Assembly (NCBI GenBank): GCA_022605405.1
Contig: JABYQQ010000001.1
Coordinates: 1,922,001-1,986,000, forward strand
DNA length: 64,000 nucleotides
From: Earliella scabrosa
Lineage: Eukaryota > Basidiomycota > Agaricomycetes > Polyporales > Polyporaceae
Direction of reading: 5' to 3'
In this document: piece by piece, positions 24,243-36,195 of the stretch
Layout: each line of letters opens with the position of its first letter
How positions within the stretch are numbered: position 1 is the stretch's first letter
Notes under the pieces: model-generated
What the model saw: the letters and a program-made list of their open reading frames with translations, nothing else
The model's database searches: none
Told to the model about the DNA's origin: nothing
Program-made: the position numbers and the translations under genes

Positions 24243-26685
24243 ATGACCATGCTCTCCCCTAGCCTCGCCACGCTTGTTGCAGTCGCTCTTCTCGTCGGGA
24301 TTTACACCATGCTTCGCCGCAGGAGCAGTGCTATCCGTCATATCCGCGGCCCCGCTTCGCCATCGCTCCTGCTGGGTTCGTCTGCCTTGTGTTACTTCCG
24401 AACGCGTTGTTCATGAACGTGATCAACTTTAGGGCACGAACGTGCAATCAACATGCAGACTGAATCAGGCGACCTCGAGTTTCAGTGGCTGCGCGAGTTC
24501 GGCCCTACGTGGCGAATCGCCGGGTTCTTCGGGGTGAGTCTTCAATGTGATATAGCCACTACCCTGCAATGCTGACCCTCGCACAGACCGATGCTCTCAT
24601 GACAGCGGATCCAAAGGTGCGTCTCTCACGCATACCCTCTTTCGGCGGACAACTTGTCAACATGTACTCTACTGCTCCAATCCAGGCGTTGCAGCACATA
24701 TACCACAAGTCGGGGTATGACTACCAGAAGGTGACTTCGCAGGTACACTTGGGTACACTCATGTCGGGACCTGGTATTGTGTCGGCGGAAGGTGCGCCTC
24801 GGTTTGTAATATCCGGTGCTGCACTACACTAGTCATCCTTCTGCTCACTGTAGGTGCGGATCATCAACGACACCGTAAGATCATGAACCCCGCGTTCAGC
24901 GCCGCACATCTTCGAACCTTCCTACCCCTCTTCCAGAGCTTTGCGAGCAAGGTGGGTGTCGATTGAATTGTACTATGCAAAGTTCTTACACTGAGTGATC
25001 TCCCAGCTGTCGGACATGTGGAAGACGGAGCTGACGAGCAATGGAGAGATGACGCTGATGGTGAATAAGTGGTTGTCGCGGGTTACGCTGGATATCGTCG
25101 GCGAAGGTTCGTCCATCCGGTCATGTCAATGATGACAACCATCATGGGCTGATACATTGCACACTCTCGCAGCGGTATTCAACTACCGCTACGGCGCTAT
25201 GGACGAGGGCGAACAGAGCCCCATCTACAAGGCTTACGACAACTTCTTGTGCGTGTCGCGCATCCCGTCTGCTTGCACTCTCTGACGACATCCACCGAAC
25301 ACGATTCCGGTCCTATAGTAAGGATGTCAACTACAAGATCCCTTTCCCAGTCGCCATCTTCCAGGCAACGTGGGACTACCTCCCTCAATCGCTCCTCAAT
25401 TCGTTCCTATATCTACCATTCCATCCTTTCACGCGCATTCGGAACCTCCGGAACCTGTACGTCGAGTATGGCAAGCAGATACTACGGGAGCAGCGCTCGG
25501 AAATCGACGTCGAGAAGCCAATCAACAGCAAAGACATCATGAGTCTCCTCAGTGAGTATCCTGCGGCACGGTATAACCAGTCATACACTGACACATCCAT
25601 AGTTCGGGCAAATGGCTCCAGTGATGGCAAGAACGGGCTTTCTGACGCAGAACTGATGGCAGAGATGTTCACTCTCACCGCGGCGGGACACGAGACAACT
25701 GCAGCGACGCTCACGTTCCTCACTTACGAACTTGCGCGGCACCCGGAATACCAGACGCGCATGCGTGAAGAGATTCTTGCGGCTAAGAGCAAGATCGAAC
25801 AGCGCGGCGATTCGGAGTTCACCATGGACGATCTCGAAGGGCTCACGGTTACCGTGAACGCCATCAAGGTATGTCCTTTCAACTCATCGTGATATTCGCC
25901 CAACCCCGAGCGTTACGTTGATTACGAGTGCGCCAGGAAACACTTCGGATGCACAGCATCGTCTCATACCTCCCTCGTCTCGCCAGCAAGGACGACGTCA
26001 TTCCGCTCTCGCACCCCATTGTCTCCACTAAGGGCGAGACCATCACTGAGATTCCAGTCCGCGCCGGCCAAGTGATCTATACCTCTTTCGCTGTATACCA
26101 TCGGCATGTCTTGTGCAATCTTAGATCACGGATGCAGGGCTAACACTGGGGTCTGTTTAGGTTGACGGATGTCTGGGGCGACGACGCGGGGGAGTGGAAC
26201 CCTGACCGCTGGCTCCGCCCCGACATCGCGAAGCAGACGAACGTCGGCGTCTTCGCCAACTTGTGAGTTCCCTCTTGCACCACATGTGTACGCCATCTGA
26301 CTCTCGTCCGTTCTGGCAGGATGACGTTCTGTAAGCTCGTTCTGTGCTCCCCCTGTTGAAGATACACGTTGCTAACCGCTGTTTCGGGCTCGCACTAGCT
26401 GCGGGCATCCGCGGGTGCATCGGATGGCGGTTCTCGTGAGTTCTTCGCTTGCACAACTGCTGTGGTGACTGGTCGCTCACGTCTCCATACCTCGATACCG
26501 CCGCTGCTCCCAGGCTCATCGAGATGCATGCGCTGGTCACGGAGCTCATCGCAAACTTCCAGTTCTCACTGCCGAAGGAGAAGTTGACCATCAAGCGCGC
26601 GCCGATTGGAACCGGGATTACGCCCATGGTCGTTGAGCGGGAGGAACTCAATGTGGCCATGCCGCTGCGTGTTTCGCTCGTGTAG
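24243..26685 (+). CDS. Cytochrome P450 monooxygenase, copy 1
   Basis: ER-anchored heme monooxygenase, about 540 residues over many exons. The N-terminal anchor is LSPSLATLVAVALLVGIYTM, followed by RRRSS and IRGPASPSLLLG (proline hinge). Other elements are the helix C region HQRHRKIMNPAFSAAHL, I-helix TLTAAGHETTAATLTF, K-helix ETLRMHS (ExxR), PERF-like EWNPDRWLRP and heme loop FSAGIRGCIGWRF with the ligand Cys. An 11-nt micro-exon (26320-26330) encodes MTF just before the heme loop. An ATG at 24243 was chosen because the anchor begins there. A close paralogue on the opposite strand at 52.3-54.8 kb shares this intron pattern. Substrate unknown; aromatics or lipids are plausible in a wood-decay fungus. 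Confidence 0.93.
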
Positions 26686-28100
26686 GTTACGGTTGTCCCG
26701 ATACCTGAGACCCCCTCCCCAAACATCGTGTTTACAACGCTGCGTGCGTTGAGGGTTGGTTAGACCCATATTCACTGTCAATGTTGCTATTTCAGACCAC
26801 ATATTACGTAGGAGGTTGTCGGTCCATCCCAATGATTTGCATCATGATGATGATACATAGGTCACGGCCGCCACTAGTGCAAGTCCTGTAGGATAGGATT
26901 CCTTATGGACAGGTAACAGTGCGAGAGCCTGCGGTATGCATTGAATTGGGAATTCGAGTTTGACCGATCGGAGCAGGATCGGTGTATGTATCACTAACTC
27001 TCTGCCGTCAGCGATACCAGACAGGCTTGACAACTTTGATCAGAATGCCGTTCCACTGAGCTGCGCATGCAATTGAATTCAGCAGTGACAAGGCTGTGCT
27101 GCCAGCTGTCCTAGCGGCCCGGTCGCCCGGTCGGACTTGAGTCGGAGGTACCGGCGCTTGAAAGCTTGACTTGTGACTACAACATACCCTCAGCCTCCTC
27201 CTACATACTTCCCGCAATCACAGGTTGGCTGTCAGGCGACTCCAGGGCAACCCAAGCTTCATACACAATGGACATGTAGTGGTCCAGTAGTAAGGTTAAG
27301 TGCTTTGAACACTCTGCCTCACCTCAGGCTCCGGACGTGTACGCTTCGTTGTGCGTTCGAGGGATGCTAAACTCGGGCATAAGTAGCATCTGGTAGGATC
27401 TTAATCCTTGAGAGGCCACCTCTATGACCTCAACGCGCGGCCCATGCCCCAACTTGAACAGCTTCCCCACCGACCTCCAAGAACAGCGCAAGGAAGGGAC
27501 AAGCTTGGAACGTTCTCGACAAATGCGCTAGTAGACCCAGCCGCTCCTGGACGGCCCGCTGGTAGGGAACGCAATGGCGAGGAATGGCCTCGGAATGGCT
27601 TCCGATGCCGTCCACAGGCGCCGCTGACATTGAAATGGACGGCCACGGAGGGGAAGACGACGAGGCAGAGAAGCAGCGCAAGGGGAACAAAAGGGTGGGT
27701 TATCGCCTGAAAGCGAGTATACTGACCGAGGATGCCGACATGCACTACAGAGGAAGGCTGCGGCAGGAAGGAGATGGGTATCATCGAGCAACAGAGCGAA
27801 CGATCCCGAGCGGCGCAGGGACGTGAGCCCAATTCATTGCACCTGCAGTACGTGCCGCCTCGGTGATGCAGACAGCGAAGCTCCTTATGTCCTTTCTGCC
27901 CTCGGCGCGCTACTCGAACGCGGACTATTTGACCCGCCTTCCCCGCTCCCCCGCCCGCATATATCTTCAGCCCATTCCACACGACCTATACCCCGCTCTC
28001 TCCTGGCTGTGGGTTTCTTGACTCGTTCCCTCGACTGGGTCTTCAATCAAGCCTCTCCAGTGGCAGACGCGGACTTCGGCTTCTCTTCGCTTCACCCGCC
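26686..28100. other. Intergenic region upstream of copper radical oxidase
   Basis: 3' flank of the P450, then 1.4 kb before the oxidase. An AT-rich CATATATC near 27958 could be a TATA element about 140 nt before the start codon. Open frames on both strands around 27400-27980 show no homology cue or splice logic. Confidence 0.45.
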
Positions 28101-30561
28101 ATGCCTCGCGCTCAGGGAACGCATCTCCGCACTGCGGCCGCGGCCTTGTCCCTCGTTTCTTCGGTGTATGCCCAAACTGCTGTACCGAAGCCCGGCCAGC
28201 CCAGCAGGTCAGATGCGCCTCTCGGTGGGTTCGAGATTGTTGGCGACAGTCTGGTCAGTGCGCAGCAGGTACGTGCCCTCTCTTTCGCGTGCGCTCTGCA
28301 TCACATGCTGACACTCCGTCATAGATATTCTTGGGGACGACAGACAAGGTGTACATCATCGACAAGACCGAGGCCAACCCGGCTCAGGTCGCCGGCCACC
28401 CGGCATGGGCTGCAGGTGGGCACGCTGGTGTGTATGTGATACACTTTCAATAACTCACACGCATCCGCAGAATACTCGGTCAGCAAGAACAAGGGTCGCA
28501 CCATGGACATCGTGACGAACTCGTTTTGCGCAGGCGGTATCGCGCTCGGGAACGGGACTTGGTTGAATGTGGGCGGGAACCAGCCCGTCGTGCCCGGAGG
28601 TGGAACCGCGGACGCTAACGGAGGTGCCTATCACGACCCGGATGGTGGAAAATCGTACGTCGAGCGTGTCCTCCCTAGTCCTTGCCGCTTGCTGACCGCG
28701 TCTGGACGTCTGTAGAGTTCGGTAAGCATAAAACCACCTAGATGTATAGCGCGTCAACTCATAGCCACGCCCGGCTAGTTTGATCAACCCCTGTGACGAC
28801 GAGAACTGTGAATGGGTTCTCACCACTGAGATGACCACCCGACGCTGGTATCCTTCCCTGTGAGTATCACCTCGGTTTTCTCGCTGGCGTTGCACAACTG
28901 ATGCATGACGATTGCCAGCGAGACACTGGAGGATGGCTCTGCTATCATTGTAGGTCCTTGTTGGTCGCACTTCCGTCCTTTGACTAAACGAACGCACAGC
29001 TCGGCGGTTGCGGCTGGGGAGGATACGTGAACGCCGCATTCCAGGACAACCCGACCTGGGAGATTTTCCCGCCTCCGGAGGGACAAGAACTCGTCAACTC
29101 CAACCTCCTTGCCACCACGCTCCCAGCCAACCTGTACCCGCTGACATGGATGCTCCCGTCCGGCAACATCTTCCTCCAGTCCAACTGGAAGACCGCGCTC
29201 CTGGACTACAAGACGCAGACGGAGACACCCCTCGACGACATGATTGACGCGGTGCGCGTCTACCCGGCGAGTGGTGGCTCGGCCATGCTCCCGCTCACGC
29301 CCGACAACGACTACACCGCGACGCTCCTCTTCTGCGGCGGCACGAACCTGCAGCCGGACCGGTGGGTCACGGATTGGAACATCGCCGCGTACAAGGCCTC
29401 GGACTCGTGCGTGCGCATCACCCCGGACAAGTCGGGCTCATACGTCCAGGACGATCCCCTCCCCGAGGGCCGCACGATGGGCAACCTCATCCTCCTCCCG
29501 AACGGCAAGATCCTCATGCTCAACGGTGCGCAGACCGGCACGGCCGGGTACGGCGCCGAGGAATGGACGATTGACGAGTCATACGCCGACAACGAGCTGC
29601 TGATGCCCATCATGTACGACCCGAGCGCGCCGCAGGGCCAGCGCTGGTCCCGCGACGGTCTCTCGGAGAGCACTGTCGCGCGCATGTACCACTCCAGCGC
29701 GACCCTCATTCCCGATGGTCAGTTTCCTCCTCCAGCATGCTGTTGTCCCGCTGTCCCCTTCACGTACTGATCTCGTCACGTCTCTCATAGGTGCCGTGCT
29801 CGTGTCCGGCTCGAACCCGCACGCCGACTACGCGGTCGACAACGTCAAATTCCCGAGCGAGTACCGCGTCGAGTACTTCTACCCAGAGTATTATAACGAG
29901 CGCCGTCCGGAGCCCGAGGGCATCCTCAGCGCGCTCTCGTACGGCGGCCCCTACTTCAACGTGACGCTCACCCAGGATGACCTCAAGGGCGACTCGAACA
30001 ACCTCCAGAAGACGAAGGTCATCGTCATCCGGACCGGGTTCTCCACGCACACGATGGTTCGTCTCTCTCTCTCCGTCTTGATTGACCCTAGCTGACTGTG
30101 CGCGACAACGCGCAGAACATGGGTCAACGCATGCTCGAGCTCGGCATATCCTACACCGGCAACGACGACGGAACTGGAGTCCTCCACGTCTCCCAGATGC
30201 CCCCCAACCCCGCCCTCTTTCCTCCCGGCCCCGCACGTGAGTAACAGCTGCTGTCTGTGCACTTCTGACTTCCCGCTAACCTGACCATCTCGCCCCCACA
30301 GTGGTCTTCGTCGTCGTGGACGGCGTCCCGTCCGTCGGAGTGCAAGTGATGATCGGCTCTGGCAAGATCGAGAAGCAGCCCGTCGCGGACGTCGCGGACC
30401 TCCCGTCCTCTGTGATCGCGGAGACCCGCTCTTCTGACGGTTCCGACGGCTCTAGCGGCTCTGGCGGGCACTCGAACAACGCCGCGCCCGCGACCATCGC
30501 GTCCTTCTCCCTGATCTCTGATGTGCTTCCCGCCCTCTCCCTGCTGTTCGCGCTGCTGTGA
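28101..30561 (+). CDS. Copper radical oxidase (glyoxal oxidase family), predicted GPI-anchored
   Basis: Extracellular Cu enzyme that oxidises aldehydes/alcohols and releases H2O2, feeding ligninolytic peroxidases. Ten exons sum to 1926 nt (641 residues): 28101-28268, 28325-28415, 28471-28654, 28716-28721, 28779-28859, 28919-28949, 29000-29717, 29791-30056, 30116-30236, 30302-30561. A signal peptide (ALSLVSSVYAQ) is present. Active-site positions are visible: Cys in FCAGG, Tyr in RWYPS (expected Cys-Tyr cofactor), Tyr-His in MYHSSATLIPDG, and His in STHTMNMGQRM. The DUF1929 domain forms the C-terminal third. The tail is Ser/Gly/Asp-rich (SSDGSDGSSGSGG) and ends in a hydrophobic segment, so a GPI anchor is likely. 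Exon 4 is only 6 nt and supplies the join giving SVRLINPC. Confidence 0.93.
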
Positions 30562-31571
30562 GCGAGCACTAACGATGGACTTATCATCGACGGTTTTCAC
30601 GATGCTATCTTAGTACACGAATGCCTTTTGCTTGGTAGTTTGACTTCGACGTTTTTCTACCCTTCGGACCTTTGTCGTATGTTTTAATCATACCACTGGC
30701 ATCGCATATATTAGTTTGTTGTCTGTCGGACAAGTACTCTTCACCTAGATACTCACGGACCGCTCATGGCATACCCCTACGTGTATCGTCTCCTTGTTAT
30801 CTGCCACACAATCGCGACTTTCGCGAAAGAGACCCTCGCTCCCTCGAGTGTACAATCTGCCGCTCCTTCAAACTCCATCATCTGACCGCTGCATACCTTA
30901 ATCATGCTGCTTGCGCATCTACCACCCATCATTGGTCGCCTTGTAGTGATCGTCGCTGTAATACAGTTTTTAGTTTGCAACGTGCGAACTTCGTGTTCCT
31001 CTGAGCAACTTTGGTCATGAGAGCTAACCCCTGACGACACCGTGACTACCAGTCACCAGTGGTACACATGAAACTTGAAGATTAGAAGACCGAAAGACCT
31101 CGAAAGCACGACCGACAAGGGCGGGGGCGGACAGCAGGTTGATGGTTAGTGTTCCTACCCCGGGGTGATCGGACGTCTCCACTCACATGTTCATCTGTCT
31201 TCTCATCGTACCTTTCCCCGCTCACGAGATATCCGTCTACACTCAGGACCCCCGGTCACTACTGCTGCTCGGCTCACACTTCGTCCATCGTTGATGACAC
31301 AGCGACACCACCTCACTCCGCTACATCTCAGTACCAGCACGTACGTTACTGAGATTTGGGTCGGCACACTATAGGGCTCCGCGGCCCTTTGCGGGCGATG
31401 AACAGGATCCCAGCAAAACAGGCCGCACGACGTCAAGATTCAGACTTATATTGATTGCCAAGCCAGGTACGATAGAGGCAGCGTACGAACAACCACTTCA
31501 ACCTTTGTCTGCGAACACCACATCCGAGTCTGGATTATACTGGCTGAGTGGGGCCGTGTGTAGCTAGAGCT
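30562..31571. other. Intergenic, convergent 3' ends
   Basis: Between the oxidase stop and the small secreted protein stop. No gene, repeat or RNA recognised. Confidence 0.45.
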
Positions 31572-32470
31572 TCAAGCACCGCAGTACTTGTCTATAGCCG
31601 ACCGAACAGCCGCGACGAACGCATCCTAAAGCACAGAACCATCAGCTGCAGTCCACACATATCAATGGGCACTGGCACTCACCGTTCCCGGCACATCGCC
31701 ATCCTGGCCCCTGGGGACCTCAGCAGCGTCATGCTCGTCCATCACCTATGTCGCACGATACTCCAAGTCAGCGCTCATGAATCTACGAGGACAACAGAAC
31801 GGACGATAACTGCGGAGAGGCTGGGACGAACCTCGTTGGCGAGCGCGCACGCGTGCGTCACCCACTTCGGCATGTCCTCCTTGGGAATCGGGTGCTATGA
31901 ATAACGTGAACGACAGCAGACGGGGGTCAGCAATGAGGAGGCATGAAAGCTTGCATATGCTGATAGATACGCACAGCGGCAGGGTCCTCAGCGGCAGAGT
32001 CCCTGCGGACATTCGCCAGAACATGCGTTACACCAGCGTTAGACGGAGAGAGGGACCAACACTCACGCCCTTAAGTGCATCCTGGTGCCCGTTGCTGGGA
32101 TCAGCTGCAGGATCGACGATTCGGTGAACACGGCATCCGAATGCGAGATTGAGACAGACGCACTTCGTCGAGGATTGGACCTACCGACCCCAGAATCGTG
32201 GGCTGGTCCTGTCTGGAGGTCAGATGGTGGTCCGCTCGCAGGTTGCCCTGCCCGGCCTGCGTGTACGTGCACCGTCAGTCGGAGGCTGGTCTCAGCAGTG
32301 ACAGCTAAGCGTACCGTATCGACGTTCGCGAGCAGACTGTCGGCAGCTCTGAATGTGACAAGCGGCGCAGCGCTAGGCTCCGAATCGCCCTGGGGCACCG
32401 GCGTGGCCGCCACGAGCCCTGTGAATAGGACGACATAGGGAGCGAGAGCGACAAAGGAGAGTAGCTTCAT
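31572..32470 (-). CDS. Small secreted protein of unknown function
   Basis: Seven exons, all joined in frame: 32315-32470, 32185-32256, 32067-32104, 31975-32002, 31832-31894, 31683-31745, 31572-31625. They give 157 residues. The N-terminus MKLLSFVALAPYVVLFTGLV is a signal peptide cleaved probably after AATP. The mature protein is polar, with HPIPKEDMPKWVTHACALAN, VMDEHDAAEVPRGQ and an end AIDKYCGA; it has only two Cys, so it is not a classic Cys-rich effector. I do not recognise a family. The many tiny exons make this a gene that automated callers could easily get wrong. Confidence 0.7.
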
Positions 32471-33141
32471 GTCGATGATAGGATAATAAGGAGCGGCGTA
32501 GCAACGAGCGTGATTTGTGATGTATGAAGGAATGAGGGTGATGTGCGGGTTGCACTGCCGGAGTGAGTAGCGAGACGAGGGCTTATAAGGCAGAGTAGAC
32601 TCACCGAGGCGGGAACCACATGGTGAGCGTGCAAAACGGTTTAACCCCGTATTGCATGCAAACATTCCCTCATCGGTAGGGGGTAAATGAGATTCGCCCC
32701 ATATACCCTCATGAAGTTGTTTGCGAACATTCGCACCGAACATACCCAACTGATGCGCGACGATCAGCACGGACACGCCGCTGCCGCTGCCGCTACCAAT
32801 AATGCCATTCGGAGGCACTGGGATTGCACGCATCTCATGCGAGCTTCCCTGTGTCGCCACTCTCAGCTCCTGTGACGCATCTGCGAAATGTGGATACAAA
32901 CATACCTGAGTTCGATCCCACTTGCGCTCGACTCGGGGCCGATGCGCCGCTTCCTACTAGCAATGCTGCCCCAGCTCGCCTGCTGGCACTCAATGCCTGA
33001 GCGTACGACAACGCTGTGACGTCATGGTTCGCGAGCAGCGAAGGTGAACATTAGATAGCATACGCTCATCCATGTTCGTACAACATTTCATAACAATCAT
33101 TCACCACCGCGCCACAGTTCCCTCGGGTGCCATCGCGGTTC
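32471..33141. other. Intergenic with promoter of the small secreted protein
   Basis: A CTTATAAG element near 32581-32590, about 110 nt upstream of the start at 32470, may serve as TATA. The rest, up to the alcohol dehydrogenase stop, shows nothing identifiable. Confidence 0.4.
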
Positions 33142-34381
33142 TCAGTCGATGTCCTGTGTAAGCACGTACCGGTATCGGACCTTGTTGTCTTTCAGGTTCT
33201 GCAGCGCCTTCCCGACATCGCACATCGGCATCTCCTCAATCCATGGTTTGACGCCTTTCGACCGTGCCAGCTCGAGCATCTCAAGACATTCCTTCTTGCT
33301 TCCGATCTTGCTGCCGCCCATGAGGCACCCGTTAGCCACGAAGTCGAAGGGGTGGAGTGGGGGAAGAGGGTCGTTGGTGTCCGGCAGGCCGACGCTAACG
33401 AATCGTCCGTGGACATAGAGCATCGACAAGAAGTCACCCAGGGGCATCTTGTCGCCAAATACATCGCGCGTCGAGAGGAGGATGTCGAACGTCTGCGGGT
33501 AGTCCTTCCAGAACTCCTACAGAACGCCGCTTTGAGCGAACTGCACGCATACATAGATCCCAATTACTCACGTTGCTCTCGGTGTTGATAACGTGGGCGG
33601 CGCCCATCTGCTTGATGTCCCGCACCTTGCTCTTGTCGTGCGTGAACGCGTAGACCTCGGCACCCATCGCCTTCGCCCACAAGATTGCGTAGTGTCCGAG
33701 GCCACCGATGCCGATAACGCCGACCTTTTTGCCAGGACCACAGCCGTGGGTCTTGAGCGGAGAGTAGACCGTCAGACCGGCGCACATCATCGAGGCAGCA
33801 TGGCGTGGTTCAATCTCCTTTGGGATGGGGAAGACAAAGCGCTGATGGGCACGAATAGCGGTCGAGTAGCCACCCTGGGCGACGACGCCGTCCGGATACT
33901 CGGCATTCTATGCGCATATAGTCAGCTATATGGGTCATGCAAGATGATAGGGCGACGTACGTAGGTCTCAATGGAGTTGGGACAGTAGTTTTCGTACCCT
34001 TCCTTGCACGCCCTGCAAGACAAGCAGCTCCCTCTCTGCGCACCGAGGCCAGCCGTGTCGCCCGGCTTGAAGTCCGTGACCTTGTCGCCGACGCGGGTGA
34101 CAGTGCCTACAATTTCGTGTCCGACCACAAGAGGAAGCTTCGACTCGCCCCATCCTTGCGTGAGGGTGTGGACATCCGAGCCGCAGACACCGCAATGGGT
34201 GATGGCTATCTCGACGTCCTCGGGGGCAAAGGTCTTCGGCTTGAATTCTGTGACCTTGAGGTCATTCCACTTGGATGGATCTCATCGGCCGTATGAACAA
34301 AACTCGACATGAGGTAAGACCGGTACAGTATCACGCACCTGTGAGGGCGTAGCCCTTGAATTCGACCTGCTTAGACGACAT
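33142..34381 (-). CDS. Zinc-dependent, NADP-type alcohol dehydrogenase (cinnamyl-alcohol dehydrogenase group)
   Basis: Cytosolic MDR-superfamily dehydrogenase reducing aldehydes with NADPH, of the ADH6/ADH7/CAD type. Four exons (34339-34381, 33961-34280, 33572-33907, 33142-33516) give 357 residues. Catalytic zinc ligands: Cys in CGVCGSDVH, the His-Glu pair in VVGHEIVGTV, and the later Cys in MMCAGLTVYSPL. Four structural-zinc Cys lie in GSCLSCRACKEGYENYC. The Rossmann motif is VGVIGIGGLGHYAILWAKAMG. It ends VRYRYVLTQDID. In a wood-decay fungus, aromatic aldehydes are plausible substrates (inference). A hexanucleotide repeat sits just upstream of the start. Confidence 0.93.
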
Positions 34382-35055
34382 CGGGCCAAGTCTTGGATGA
34401 CGACGGAGGAGTAGCAAGAGCAAGAGCAAGAGCAAGAGCAAGAGCGAGAGCAAAAGCAAGAGGGCGGGGCAGAGGAGAGAGCAACGCGAGTCGCTGAGCT
34501 ATAGCCCACGTTATAAGACGGCCCGCTGAGTCGTTGATGTCATGCTGTGAAGAGCAAAAGCACAGTGACGTTCTGGTCAGAGAGCATCGGACAGAATTCG
34601 AGTTCCGCATACGGTGAGCCTAGCCTTGTCTGAATGTACATGGCGAGAGTCCTACCAGTTTTCTTGCCATAACCACCACAACGATTAGACCTTGCAATTG
34701 CACGAGCGATGTCTATAAAGTTCAAAGTCAAGAACAAGGAGCGCATTGCGTAGCCGCGCGCCAGCACACAGGCGTTGAATATTCGCTTCGGTAAAGCGGG
34801 CCGGCGGTCCGTCAAGAACAGACAAGGGCGAGCGTCTCCTCGCTCGCCGTGAGCCAGAGTGACTCTGAGTAGGATGGTCATTTCGCCATTCTTCCAGTAC
34901 TCGAGGTACACGTACATGGAACGAGCATTCAGCCAGAGCAGATGAGCGAGAGCAATGCGCATGGATTCGAATTAGAGAGGCCCGTACGGAAAGCCACAGC
35001 GTTAGTACCCGGCACAGAACGACTTGGAAGGTTATCCCCATCGCGACACCAAAAC
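34382..35055. other. Intergenic with promoter of the alcohol dehydrogenase
   Basis: Contains the AAGAGC repeat (34413-34462), and CTTATAAC on the minus strand near 34510 as a possible TATA element. The remainder, up to the hydrolase stop at 35056, has no supported gene. Confidence 0.45.
34413..34462. repeat. AAGAGC hexanucleotide microsatellite
   Basis: About eight tandem AAGAGC-type units, the last ones slightly changed (GAGAGC, AAAAGC). It lies about 30-80 nt upstream of the alcohol dehydrogenase start and reads as a CT-rich tract on the coding strand. Such tracts are common in fungal promoters and leaders. Confidence 0.85.
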
Positions 35056-35946
35056 TCACAGCGAGTCAATCACCCCCGGCCAAAACCCCGGCCCATCCCT
35101 ATTGATCTCATACCACGGCACATCGTGCGCCAGCATCACCCTCACCCGCGGGTACGTCTCCATCAGCCTTCTAATCCTCGCAATATGCAGCGCCGCGGCC
35201 TCCGCATCCCCATGCGCACACCCAAACACGTCGTGCCGCGGTATCTTTGCCTCCCCCGTGAGCAGCCGGCGGTCGTGCGCGCTATCTCCCGCGAGGTAGA
35301 TCCAGCCCCCGTCGGGCGACGTGCGCGCGAGGACGTTCAGGTGGCCGGGGACGTGCCCCGCGCCCGCGTCGACGACATACAGGCTCCCGTCCCCGTAAAA
35401 GTCGAGCGCGTGCGGGAACGGCCCGAGCGAGGGCCACTCTGCGGGGTCGAGGAAGCGCGTGCGGTCCGGGGGGAACAGGGAGGAATCGTACAGGGACTGG
35501 GCGTCGTGCGGATACCCGTTCTCGAGGAGCGGCCGCGCGCCTGCCCCGAGGAGGAACGTGGACGTCGGGAACTGCGCGGGGTCGCCGTGGTGGTCGAAGT
35601 GGATGTGCGAGACGAGGATGTGGGTGATGTCTGAGGGAGCGAGCCCGCCTTTCGCGAGCGCGTCCACTGCGTCTTCAGGGACGGTCACATCGAAGGTCAT
35701 GTGCTTTATGCGCTCGAGGTATGCGGGCGTGAAGTTCTGGACGTCTTTGCGGATGCCGAGGTCAAAGACGAGCTTGTCGTCGTTCTTGGTGTGGCGGAGG
35801 AGAAACGACAGCGAGGGAAGATGGGCCCGCTCGCCTGATTGTGCTGTGTCGATAATGTAATCGAGCGGGAGGTTGACGAACCCCCCCTCTAGCGCGGAGA
35901 CGCGACAATACGCCTGGTCTGGGGTATGGGCAGGGAGGTCAGACAT
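35056..35946 (-). CDS. Metallo-beta-lactamase-fold hydrolase (lactonase-like)
   Basis: Single open frame of 296 residues with no intron, unlike nearly every other gene here. Metal-binding motif HIHFDHHGD (HxHxDH) near residue 120; then His in GAGHVPGHLN, Asp in YLAGDSAHDRR and His in MLAHDVPWY complete a di-zinc site. The overall layout resembles N-acyl-homoserine-lactonase-like members of the superfamily. No signal peptide, so probably cytosolic. The substrate cannot be inferred: lactones, thioesters or other esters are possible. The start at 35946 gives a short polar N-terminus before the first beta-strand. Confidence 0.88.
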   Translation of the reverse strand: MSDLPAHTPDQAYCRVSALEGGFVNLPLDYIIDTAQSGERAHLPSLSFLLRHTKNDDKLVFDLGIRKDVQNFTPAYLERIKHMTFDVTVPEDAVDALAKGGLAPSDITHILVSHIHFDHHGDPAQFPTSTFLLGAGARPLLENGYPHDAQSLYDSSLFPPDRTRFLDPAEWPSLGPFPHALDFYGDGSLYVVDAGAGHVPGHLNVLARTSPDGGWIYLAGDSAHDRRLLTGEAKIPRHDVFGCAHGDAEAAALHIARIRRLMETYPRVRVMLAHDVPWYEINRDGPGFWPGVIDSL

Positions 35947-36195
35947 GATAGCAAGTGCGAGACGGTGAGCACACGCACGGTTCCTTTAGCTATAGATGGG
36001 CGAGGAGTGGGAACTGGGTTTGTCAGCGATGAACGAACGTCATACCTATCGGTCGCATGCGAACCCAGACGCTGCGGTGCCTGTGGGGACAAACGCGGCT
36101 ACAAGCATACACGGACAGTCACCTTGATTCTCCAGATCAAACGTACAACAGCCACCATAAATCTAAGCAATAACTCACAGAGCACATCGTCCCAG

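Noticed and set aside
32895..32930. GAGTTCGATCCC as a tRNA B box
   Set aside because: The flanking five-base stems do not pair and no A box lies at a suitable distance.
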